Under the pieces are notes generated by a model. That model was not told where the DNA came from. It saw only the letters and a program-made list of their open reading frames with translations, and ran no database searches. From Deltaproteobacteria bacterium (lineage in GTDB: Bacteria; Desulfobacterota; Syntrophia; Syntrophales; JAAYKM01), in assembly GCA_019136935.1 (NCBI GenBank), contig JAGVTI010000125.1, forward strand, positions 1-12,091: a DNA stretch of 12,091 bases. Reading direction: 5' to 3'. The translations under genes were made by a program, and so were the position numbers. Shown here piece after piece: positions 5,674-12,091 of this stretch (the first letter of the stretch is position 1; every line of letters begins with the position of its first letter).

Positions 5674-7844
5674 GGGGTTACCTCCAGGGCCGTTACGTGG
5701 CGCCCGAACCCAAGGATGAGGATGCCCCGTCCGCCGAGATCGGCGGGTGTTCGTCCGCAGAGCCCCGCGGGCACCATTCCCTTTTCGACGAAAAGAACGG
5801 CGAGAACCGTCGCCACGGCGGATGCCGACGCGCATTCGCCGACAAAACGCCGGTAATCGACAAGAGGATGCGGATAATCCGTTCCGGCAAGAAAGGTCTC
5901 CTCCTGGCGTTTTGCCTGCTCCCTGAACGACGCGGGGATCCCCGACAGAATCAGGCCGAATCGCTCCCGGATGCGTGCGGCTCCTCCCAGTTCCGCGATG
6001 AGTTTCCTGATGACCGATTCACCGGCGTCGGCGAATCCCGTGAAAACCGGGGCCACCCGGCTGGTCGCCCCCCCTTTCTCCCGCTTCAGGTAAAGGGCGC
6101 CGCCGCCGTCCGTGGTCCGTTCCGCCGAGGATGCCTCCGGATCGAACAGGGGAGACAGATGCTCGTTGTATTCATCGGCTCCCACAAGGAGGAAGGGGTC
6201 CTCGCCGCACAGAAGGCCGGCGGAAAAGAGGGCCTGTTCGAAAGATCCGTTGCATCCGGTGATCGTGATGTTCGGACCCGGGGCATGAAAATGGATCGCC
6301 GCCTGGCCCGCCGGCGCATTATGGACCGATCCGATAAAATCGGTGGGACTGGAGAGCCGTTCATCCGTTTCGAAGAGTTTGGCCAGAAAATCATGGGTTT
6401 CGGAAAGGGCTCCCCAGCGGGTGCCGAAAAAAATCGCCCGGGGCAGGTTCCCCTCCCGCTTCCCCGCACAGGCGGAGATCCCGAGAGAAAGCACCATCCG
6501 CGACAGCCGCTTCAGACGGCGCACGGCCTTGGCCGGGAGATGCTTCGACATGTCGGAAGACGGCACCATCCCCTTCAGGTTTTCTCCCCGGCTTAGCATG
6601 TCAAGGGTCCGGTCCGTATCGCCCGCCCCGGTGAGGCAGGACCGGCCATGGACGTAAAAAGGAATGGATTCGCCGTTTTCCCGGACGCGGACGGGTCCTT
6701 TCCCGTTCCCGGCGTGTCCCAGAACCAAAACGGCGTTGTTGCCGCCGAAACCGAAGGAATTGACCAGGACCTGCCTGACATCGGTCGTCTGAAAAGCATC
6801 CATCGGTGACAGGGGGATTTCCGGATCGGGGGTCTGAATTCCCACGTTGGGCGGGATAAATCCTTCCCGTACGGCCAGGGCGGACACGGCGGCCCCCATC
6901 GCCCCCGCCGCGGCCAGGGAATGTCCCCAGGCCCCCTTCAGGGAAGAGGCGGGCGGTACGGAACGGCCGTCGAACAGGGCACGGACGGCCCGCCCTTCGG
7001 CAAGATCGTTCTCGGGGGTACCGGTCCCGTGCAGATGAATGTAATCGATTTCCTCCCTGAGCACGCCGGCGTCGGCAAGCGCCTTTTTCATGGCCTGCCG
7101 CGCCCCCTCCCCCGAGGGATGCGGTGCGGCCGGATGATGGGCATCGCAGGTCAGGGCGCCGCCGAGAAGTTCCGCAACCGCCCCGTCAGGGGGAGCTGCG
7201 GCCGCCGTCAACAGGAACATGGCCGCCCCTTCGCCCACGGACATCCCCTTTCTACCCGAATCGAAGGGATGGGCTCCACCGGGATCGACAAGCTGGAGGG
7301 AATGGAAACCGTAATAGGTCAGCCGGCAGAGGGCGTCCGCTCCTCCGGCCAGGGCCCGCCTCGCCTTTCCAGAACGGAGCAGTTCCAATGCGATCTTGAG
7401 AGCCGCGGTTCCCGACGAGCAGGCTGTCGAAACCGTCAGTACCGGTCCCCGGCAACCGAAGCGGGCGGCAATCGCTTCCGCCACCGATCCGGCCGCATGG
7501 TGACGATAGAGGACGGGATCTTTTTCCCCCTGTTTCAGGTATTCCTCCGTTGCGGTCATCCCTCCCGTTGTGGTCCCGACCACCACGGCATCGGGTGGAC
7601 CGCCGGCTTCCTTCAATGCCTCTTCGGCCGCCATCATCGCCAGGACATGGGTGCGGGGCAAGTTCCCGTGGGGGATGGGAAAAGGAATTTCTCCGACCGG
7701 CAAGGGGACATGGGCGGAGGGAAACAGTTGGAGGGGGGTAAGGGCCGGAACGGCTTCTCTCAGGGTGGAAAGGTTTTTCTCGATTCCTTCACCGAAGGGG
7801 CTGACGATCCCCATCGACGTGATGAAAATACGCAGGCCGTTCAA
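5667..7844 (-). CDS. Ketosynthase fused to ketosynthase-like (chain-length-factor-like) domain
   Basis: The protein has 725 residues, almost twice a FabF. Residues 1-380 form a complete elongating ketosynthase: Cys142 in STACSSG, His272 in HLHGTGT, His308 in KGAWGHS, and a C-terminal NSFGFGGNN. It would condense acyl and malonyl units on an ACP. Residues about 395-725 form a second thiolase-fold domain resembling the Ketoacyl-synt_2 family seen in aryl-polyene clusters (SVHNAPAGQAAI at 507-518). Cys531 (TGCNGSF) sits near the nucleophile position, but the HGTGT motif is missing and the second His site reads GECASAS (669-675), so it is probably not catalytic. In aryl-polyene systems the KS and CLF are separate proteins forming a heterodimer; here they appear covalently joined. 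The start is TTG at 7844: GGAG (7856-7853) is 8 bases upstream, an in-frame stop lies just before it, and the next in-frame ATG would cut off the first strand. The TTG overlaps the ACP stop as TTGA. Confidence 0.92.
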   Translation of the reverse strand: MNGLRIFITSMGIVSPFGEGIEKNLSTLREAVPALTPLQLFPSAHVPLPVGEIPFPIPHGNLPRTHVLAMMAAEEALKEAGGPPDAVVVGTTTGGMTATEEYLKQGEKDPVLYRHHAAGSVAEAIAARFGCRGPVLTVSTACSSGTAALKIALELLRSGKARRALAGGADALCRLTYYGFHSLQLVDPGGAHPFDSGRKGMSVGEGAAMFLLTAAAAPPDGAVAELLGGALTCDAHHPAAPHPSGEGARQAMKKALADAGVLREEIDYIHLHGTGTPENDLAEGRAVRALFDGRSVPPASSLKGAWGHSLAAAGAMGAAVSALAVREGFIPPNVGIQTPDPEIPLSPMDAFQTTDVRQVLVNSFGFGGNNAVLVLGHAGNGKGPVRVRENGESIPFYVHGRSCLTGAGDTDRTLDMLSRGENLKGMVPSSDMSKHLPAKAVRRLKRLSRMVLSLGISACAGKREGNLPRAIFFGTRWGALSETHDFLAKLFETDERLSSPTDFIGSVHNAPAGQAAIHFHAPGPNITITGCNGSFEQALFSAGLLCGEDPFLLVGADEYNEHLSPLFDPEASSAERTTDGGGALYLKREKGGATSRVAPVFTGFADAGESVIRKLIAELGGAARIRERFGLILSGIPASFREQAKRQEETFLAGTDYPHPLVDYRRFVGECASASAVATVLAVLFVEKGMVPAGLCGRTPADLGGRGILILGFGRHVTALEVTPC

Positions 7845-8107
7845 TCATTTTTCTCCGACCGATTCTGGTGGACGTGTTCCGCCAGAGCCGCCAGGGAGGC
7901 GAACACCGCCATGCCCAGCTCTTTGGTATCGATGATTACGCCGTAATCCTCTTCAAGCATCATGACCAGCTCCAGGACATCGATGGAATCCAGGCCGAGG
8001 TCACCCCCGACGAGCTGGGCATGAATATCGATCTCTTCAGGTTTGACATCGATCAGGTTTAAGGTGGTGATGATCTTGATTTTCAGTTCTTCGATTAATT
8101 CGTTCAT
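7841..8107 (-). CDS. Acyl carrier protein (first ACP, paired with the ketosynthase)
   Basis: This 88-residue ACP carries the phosphopantetheine site Ser41 in DLGLDSIDVLEL. An acidic recognition helix (residues about 41-54) and EDYGVIID follow, as in FabF-type partners. It would hold the growing chain as a thioester for the ketosynthase whose TTG start overlaps this gene's stop. The ATG at 8107 has AAGGAA 5 bases upstream, a good ribosome site. The upstream 81-base gap contains a nested hairpin, the clearest candidate for local control in the operon. Compared with the ACP at 1169-1429 the loop and helix II differ (GLDSIDVLEL against GVDSMDLATV), so the two are not recent duplicates. Confidence 0.93.
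   Translation of the reverse strand: MNELIEELKIKIITTLNLIDVKPEEIDIHAQLVGGDLGLDSIDVLELVMMLEEDYGVIIDTKELGMAVFASLAALAEHVHQNRSEKND
7842..7856 (-). promoter_or_regulatory. Ribosome site supporting a TTG start with TTGA overlap (ketosynthase)
   Basis: The minus strand has GGAG (7856-7853), an 8-base spacer, then TTG (7844-7842) fused to the ACP stop TGA (7843-7841). An in-frame TGA directly precedes the TTG and no earlier start exists. The ATG at 7848 is in another frame. This makes TTG the likely start and links KS translation to ACP translation. Confidence 0.65.
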
Positions 8108-8128
8108 AGTATTCCTTCTGTCCGATAT

Positions 8129-8174
8129 GCACGCCTGTGAAAAACGCGTTCCGCGTTCCGGGGAAAGGGCGTGC
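8129..8174 (-). other. Nested hairpin upstream of the first ACP, possible attenuator
   Basis: On the minus strand an outer stem GCACGCC (8174-8168) pairs with GGCGTGC (8135-8129). Inside it, AACGCG-GAA-CGCGTT (8157-8143) forms a perfect 6-base-pair hairpin that ends in a run of five T, so it resembles a weak intrinsic terminator. The inner and outer structures together occupy most of the 81-base gap, ending about 21 bases before the ACP ATG. It could reduce read-through, protect an mRNA end after processing, or set ACP levels apart from the upstream genes. This is structure by eye only. Confidence 0.4.
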
Positions 8175-8188
8175 CTCGTCGGGACCGA

Positions 8189-8584
8189 TTAATATTTCCG
8201 CTCCTCGTTACAGACTGGGACCACATTTTCCGGTCCGAGGATTTTTTCGAAGGTGATCTTGACCAGCCATTTCATCAGGGCCGTCGCATAATCCCGGCCG
8301 GCCATGTACATGCCGATGAAGAACACCAGGTTGGACAAACCGTACACCAGGGGGCCGCCGAAAACAATCACCAGGGGTTTTCCCGCCTGAACGGAGATCC
8401 ACCCCAGGACGGTGATGACCGGCCAGCAGATCACGTAACTCAATAGAATGAGAAATAAACCTGCCATCACCCGGGGAGCCGGCCGATTCGTATATACACG
8501 AAAATCGCCCCCTTCCGCAATGGCTTTTCTGATGTCGTTCCGGCGGAGGAGGGATGCCGCGATGCGCCTGACGAGCCGTTTCAT
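8189..8584 (-). CDS. Small two-helix membrane protein, unknown function
   Basis: I do not recognise this 131-residue protein. Two hydrophobic segments, about residues 40-62 and 71-93, are joined by a short loop (SVQAGKP). The N-terminal 38 residues are rich in Arg and Lys (MKRLVRRIAASLLRR), so by the positive-inside rule both ends should be cytoplasmic. The C-terminal 35 residues are soluble and end in CNEERKY. The ATG at 8584 has AAGGGG 7 bases upstream, and an in-frame TAA lies one codon before the start. It lies between the acyltransferase (41-base gap) and the first ACP (81-base gap). It might anchor or assemble the synthase at the membrane or assist the exporter, but only location suggests this. 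Confidence 0.75.
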   Translation of the reverse strand: MKRLVRRIAASLLRRNDIRKAIAEGGDFRVYTNRPAPRVMAGLFLILLSYVICWPVITVLGWISVQAGKPLVIVFGGPLVYGLSNLVFFIGMYMAGRDYATALMKWLVKITFEKILGPENVVPVCNEERKY

Positions 8585-8625
8585 CTCTTAACCCCTTTTC
8601 CTTTTTCCTGTGGGCAGGGAGGAAC

Positions 8626-9525
8626 TCATGACAATTCCCTGCCGAGAAAGGGTTCAAAGTGGAACCACTCGAAAGGAGCTTCCCGGACCATTTCCTCCAG
8701 ATGGTCCGCATAGACCTGGGCCGCCCGGCGGATGACGTTTTGCCGGTCGCTTCTCTGGGCGGTCTTGAGATGCAGGGGCGGAAGAATGCGGAGGCGATAG
8801 GTCCGGCGAGCCTCGCGATAGGCGAAAAAGATGTAAATCGGCGTGCCCGAAAGAAGGGATAACACAAAAGGCGCCTCGGGAAGACGGGCTTCATGACCCA
8901 GGAAGCGAACCGGGACATAACGCTGTTCCTCCCACCACCTCCGGTCTCCCGTCATGGAAACGAGCCCACCCTTTTTCAGGAAATGAATTCCGTCGACCAG
9001 GTCCGCGGGGGAAGCCCCGTCGGGGGCCACGGCGACAATCTCGATTCCCCGGGCGGCCAACTCCTGTTTCTGCCTTCCCTCGATCTGCTCCTTGTGTTTC
9101 CGTCCCAGGTACAGAAGCAGCTTCATGTCGGGATAGACCCCGCCGTAAAGCTTGAGGAGCATCTGGGCGGCCAGTTCCCAGTTTCCCAGGTGGGACATGA
9201 GGAGAATTCCTCCTCCCTTCTCCTCGATGGCCTGTTCGAGGTGTGCCGCGCCGTCCCGGACTATTTCCAGGGGGTAATCTTCATCGGGAAGCAGGCGGTC
9301 GAGAAAAACATGGGTGAAGCGGTGAAATTGCTTCCAGGTGCAGAAGAGGTGATAAGCTCCGCTCCGAGCCGGGAAAAGCGCCCGGTAGAACCGGGTGCTG
9401 ACGGCGACGCGGGAAGGAAACAGGAAGAAATAACCCGAGGCAATTCCCCAGGCGACGAGGCGGAACAGCCACAGCCCCAGTCCTTTCGACAGAACCGTTA
9501 AAATTCGGTAAAAGCGATCTTTCAC
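8626..9525 (-). CDS. LpxL/HtrB-family lysophospholipid-type acyltransferase
   Basis: This 299-residue protein is of usual length for the lipid A late acyltransferase family. An N-terminal hydrophobic stretch (about 12-36) anchors it in the inner membrane. The catalytic HX4(D/E) motif is His112-LGNW-Glu117 in MSHLGNWE, after VRDGAAHLEQAI, as in LpxL-type enzymes. VSMTGDRRW and the region around APFVLSLLSGTPIY (215-230) are further family landmarks. It transfers an acyl chain from ACP to a hydroxyl of a lipid or sugar. In aryl-polyene-type clusters a relative is thought to attach the finished chain to a lipid head group, which fits its place beside the exporter and ACP. The start is GTG at 9525, supported by AAGGAG (9536-9531) 5 bases upstream. 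It begins 24 bases after the exporter-methyltransferase gene ends. Confidence 0.9.
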   Translation of the reverse strand: MKDRFYRILTVLSKGLGLWLFRLVAWGIASGYFFLFPSRVAVSTRFYRALFPARSGAYHLFCTWKQFHRFTHVFLDRLLPDEDYPLEIVRDGAAHLEQAIEEKGGGILLMSHLGNWELAAQMLLKLYGGVYPDMKLLLYLGRKHKEQIEGRQKQELAARGIEIVAVAPDGASPADLVDGIHFLKKGGLVSMTGDRRWWEEQRYVPVRFLGHEARLPEAPFVLSLLSGTPIYIFFAYREARRTYRLRILPPLHLKTAQRSDRQNVIRRAAQVYADHLEEMVREAPFEWFHFEPFLGRELS

Positions 9526-9549
9526 CCTCGCTCCTTGTAATGCTCCCGG

Positions 9550-12091
9550 TTATCCTTTTTTCTCATCTCTTTGCCCGGCCCGTGCGATAAGCCAGGTCTC
9601 CTCCCAACCCGGGGCGCTGGGCTCCGCCAGGATCACGTGAAATCCGGATGCGGACAGAATGCCCCGCACCTCTTTTTCCGTCCGGAAGCGGGAATCGCCT
9701 TGTGTCATCCTGATCCTCGTTTTTTCCATCCACCGCTTCCAGGGGAAGGCGTTTTCCGAAGGAGCCGTCACCCGGATGATGATCGTCCCATCAGGCGTCA
9801 GTTTTTCCCGGAGCCGCATCAGGGTAAGGCGAAGCTCTTCGTCCGTGATCTGGTGAATCACGTCGATCAGGAGGGCCGTGTCGGCCTGTCCCGGAAAACC
9901 CGGGATGTCGGGGGCACGGCCGACCTGGACGTTACCGCGGGATCCGATGACGCGTGAGGCGATGGAAACCCGCTTCCGGTCCGGGTCGATTGCGTAGAGG
10001 CGGGCCTGGGGGTGGAGTTCCAGGAGCCATGCTGCGGCGACGCCGAAGCCGGTTCCGATGTCGATGATGGTTTGCGGCGATCGCAGGAAATCCGCCAGGC
10101 GCGGGAACATGGGATCCATGAGTATCTTGAAACGGGCGAAAAGCCGGGGATAACCCTCCATGTGGCGATAGCGCCCAAGAACCCGGGACAAGTGCTTTCT
10201 CGATCCGGCGACCAGTTTCTCTTCGGGAAATGTGATGGGGGCAAGAACCCTTTTCAAAAGCGGCGGGGCGATCATGACGGCTCCCAGGAAAGAATAACCG
10301 ATTCCCAGGGACAGGCCGAGCCCCGCGTTTTTCAGCAGGGCGTTGTCCGACAGAGCCAGGACCGCGACCCCGATAAACGTCGTGGAAAAGGAAAGGAACA
10401 CGGACAGGCGGACAAGCCCCAGGGAGGGATGGTCATCACGGATATACCGTTGACCGGAGCGTACCAGGTAAAGGGCGTAATCCGTTCCCATGCCGATCAC
10501 CACCACGGAAACCATGACCATCGGGATACCCAGGGGCTCCCCCATGAGATTCAGGGTTCCCAGTGTGCAGATCATGGCGAACAGGGTCGGCAACAGGCCG
10601 ATCAGGGCCAGCTTCCAGTCGAATAATACCAGCAGCGCGATCAGGACCGTGACGGCTCCCACGATGGCGGCCATCCGCAGGAATGCGGACGACAGGATGG
10701 AGCCCAGCCGCTCGCCGAACAGGGTGGGATCGAACACTCTGGCCCGGCCCGGCCCGGAAAATTTCCGGAAGAAGGTTTCCCCGTCATAGGCGGGACCGGG
10801 GGTCAGGGTCGCCACCAGAAACCAGGCGGAACGGTCGCTGTTGGAAGAAATCCCGAGCATGCGGAAAAACCGCTCCGGTATGTTCACATGCCCCACGTCT
10901 TTTTCCTGTATCAGGCTGAAGAAGGGAACGAAGGCGGCGGAAGAAAATCCCAGGGGAACGGATGCCTCGGCGACGTTTCTCTTCAGATCTTCGATTCTAT
11001 CCGGATTCCAGAATCGCTCCCAGGCGGCAAGGTTCCGCCGCGTCAATTCCTCTCCGGGGAAAATCATGGAGGGAACGAAAACCCGGGAAAGGTTTTGTTC
11101 CTTCACCTCCCGGTCCAGCATCAGGGCCAGGCGGTCGCATTTGTCCTGCAGGTCCCGCGGGGTTTTCCCCTCAACCAGCAGGTAAACCCTGCTGAAAATA
11201 TCTCCCCAAACCTTCCGGACCAGCTGTTCCGCCTGGATGGTTTCCGGTGAGACGGCGTTCATCGCCGCGGGATTGACTTGAAAATCCGGTTTGGCGAAAA
11301 AGAGCATGACCACTCCGAAAGCGAGGGCCGCACCGGCTTTCCACGGGGAGCTCGAAGAAGCCAGCTTGTTCACCATCCCCTGGAGGGGCAGCAGGGGAGG
11401 CCGCTGCGCCGGGGGAAGGACGGGGAAAACCAGGGGAAAGACAAGGTGGACGAAAATATAGGTGAACACGACGCCGAGTGAAGCGAAGCTGCCGATTTCC
11501 GCCAGGGCGGGAAAGCCCGAGAAGGAAAGGAAAGCAAAGCTTCCCGCCGTTGTCAGCATGGCCAGAAAACCCAGGTTCCAGACTTCTTTCGTCGCTTCCA
11601 TGCCCCGTGTTTCATAAGGACGGTCCAGAAACAAAAGGTAGGTCAGACCGTAGTCCACGGTAAAGGAGATGATCGCCCCGCCGAAGCCGATGGCCATGAG
11701 GGAAATGGACGAATGGAAAAGGGAATAGACGAACAGGGCCGTCATGGTTCCCGCAAAGGCGGGCAAGAGGGACAAAAGACCGATCAGGGGCCGTGGAAAA
11801 CAGACGAGCAGAAGTATCGCAATGGCGATCGTGGAGAAAACCACCGCCCGGCGGACGTTCTTCTTTGCGTTGGTTTCGTTGTCCAGGGCGGCCCGATAGG
11901 CCCCCACTGGGGTCAGGATGAGGGCGCCCTCCGGGCCGTACTTCTCTTGCACCTCTTGGGAAATTCTTTCCATGAGGTCGGTGATCCCCTGGGCCAGGCG
12001 GGTATCCATTCCGGAGCCCCTGGGTTCGGCCATGACGAGAAGGTGTTTTCTGTCCTGCGACAGGAGATGCCCTTTATAGATTGCCGCTCCT
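9550..12091 (-). CDS. MMPL/RND-type exporter fused to class I SAM methyltransferase (5' partial)
   Basis: The frame is open to the window edge at 12091, so the true start lies outside; 846 residues are seen. Numbering below is from the in-frame ATG at 12033, which is unlikely to be the start because coding similarity continues upstream (YKGHLLSQDRKHLL). Residues 60-207 form a membrane block with VDYGLTYLL (126-134), about 250-450 a large periplasmic domain, and 453-600 a second block with GMGTDYALYL (514-523). This is the later half of an MMPL/SSD lipid transporter. After a linker (600-650) comes a Rossmann methyltransferase: IDIGTGFG (657-664) binds SAM, AIDPD (681-685) supplies the acidic residue, and LLIDVIHQI is the motif IV region. 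Aryl-polyene-type clusters usually encode the exporter and methyltransferase separately, so this looks like a fusion with the methyltransferase on the cytoplasmic side. It could methylate a lipid precursor before or during export. TAA at 9550-9552 ends it. Confidence 0.92.
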   Translation of the reverse strand, partial: GAAIYKGHLLSQDRKHLLVMAEPRGSGMDTRLAQGITDLMERISQEVQEKYGPEGALILTPVGAYRAALDNETNAKKNVRRAVVFSTIAIAILLLVCFPRPLIGLLSLLPAFAGTMTALFVYSLFHSSISLMAIGFGGAIISFTVDYGLTYLLFLDRPYETRGMEATKEVWNLGFLAMLTTAGSFAFLSFSGFPALAEIGSFASLGVVFTYIFVHLVFPLVFPVLPPAQRPPLLPLQGMVNKLASSSSPWKAGAALAFGVVMLFFAKPDFQVNPAAMNAVSPETIQAEQLVRKVWGDIFSRVYLLVEGKTPRDLQDKCDRLALMLDREVKEQNLSRVFVPSMIFPGEELTRRNLAAWERFWNPDRIEDLKRNVAEASVPLGFSSAAFVPFFSLIQEKDVGHVNIPERFFRMLGISSNSDRSAWFLVATLTPGPAYDGETFFRKFSGPGRARVFDPTLFGERLGSILSSAFLRMAAIVGAVTVLIALLVLFDWKLALIGLLPTLFAMICTLGTLNLMGEPLGIPMVMVSVVVIGMGTDYALYLVRSGQRYIRDDHPSLGLVRLSVFLSFSTTFIGVAVLALSDNALLKNAGLGLSLGIGYSFLGAVMIAPPLLKRVLAPITFPEEKLVAGSRKHLSRVLGRYRHMEGYPRLFARFKILMDPMFPRLADFLRSPQTIIDIGTGFGVAAAWLLELHPQARLYAIDPDRKRVSIASRVIGSRGNVQVGRAPDIPGFPGQADTALLIDVIHQITDEELRLTLMRLREKLTPDGTIIIRVTAPSENAFPWKRWMEKTRIRMTQGDSRFRTEKEVRGILSASGFHVILAEPSAPGWEETWLIARAGQRDEKKG

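Noticed and set aside
5674..5835. Extended N-terminus of the flavoprotein frame (54 more residues).
   Set aside because: It is Arg-rich, lies inside the ketosynthase gene, and the ATG at 5673 has a perfect ribosome site and begins just before the FAD-binding strand.
6921..7946. A 341-codon open frame on the plus strand opposite the ketosynthase and ACP genes.
   Set aside because: Its composition is low in information (Gly/Arg rich), it has no motif, and it spans two confident minus-strand genes.
8588..8629. A 13-codon frame (MSSSLPTGKRKRG) starting at an ATGA overlap with the acyltransferase stop.
   Set aside because: It is too short to support. An ATGA arises whenever the last codon before TGA ends in A, and the frame ends just before the membrane protein start.

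Overview
All eleven coding sequences in this window lie on the minus strand, so transcription runs from position 12091 down to 1. They are packed as an operon: four junctions overlap and the gaps are mostly under 110 bases. The sequence is GC-rich with a G/C bias at codon third positions. Two radical SAM enzymes in a secondary-lipid operon point to an anaerobic bacterium. A Desulfobacterota (deltaproteobacterial) or similar anaerobe is my best guess, but nothing here fixes the taxon.

Layout in transcription order. (1) 12091-9550: the 3' part of an MMPL/RND-type lipid exporter fused in frame to a class I SAM methyltransferase; its start lies outside the window. (2) 9525-8626: an LpxL/HtrB-like acyltransferase (GTG start). 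(3) 8584-8189: a 131-residue two-helix membrane protein that I do not recognise. (4) 8107-7841: an acyl carrier protein (ACP). (5) 7844-5667: a FabF-like ketosynthase fused to a catalytically degenerate ketosynthase-like half, like a single-chain KS-CLF (chain length factor) pair. (6) 5673-4192: a phytoene desaturase/CrtISO-like flavoprotein. (7) 4195-2846: a B12-binding-domain radical SAM enzyme. (8) 2849-2025: a membrane-anchored NodB-type deacetylase. (9) 1918-1505: a FabZ-like hot-dog protein whose catalytic acid is replaced by Ser. (10) 1429-1169: a second ACP. (11) 1143-37: a radical SAM enzyme with a Cys-rich C-terminal region.

Read together, this looks like a dedicated type II fatty-acid/polyene-like pathway. 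ACPs carry the chain, the KS-CLF extends it, and the hot-dog protein and desaturase-like flavoprotein modify it. The two radical SAM enzymes could do chemistry that aerobic relatives might do with oxygen. The acyltransferase and methyltransferase finish a lipid that the MMPL protein moves across or out of the membrane. The exporter, acyltransferase, methyltransferase, ACP, KS/CLF and dehydratase set matches, from memory, aryl-polyene/dialkylresorcinol-type clusters. The mix of CrtI-like enzymes, radical SAM/B12 enzymes, ACP and a FabZ-like protein also recalls clusters proposed for ladderane-type lipids in anaerobes. No ketoreductase, acyl-CoA ligase, ammonia-lyase or phosphopantetheinyl transferase is in the window, so the operon probably continues beyond 12091 or relies on housekeeping enzymes. 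The product cannot be named from this sequence.

Non-coding sequence is scarce. The 106-base gap at 1919-2024 holds a candidate internal promoter and a small reading frame broken by one stop. The 81-base gap at 8108-8188 holds a nested hairpin ahead of the first ACP. The 75-base gap at 1430-1504 holds two small hairpins ahead of the second ACP. No tRNA, rRNA, CRISPR array or insertion sequence was seen, and no stretch over 300 bases lacks a gene.
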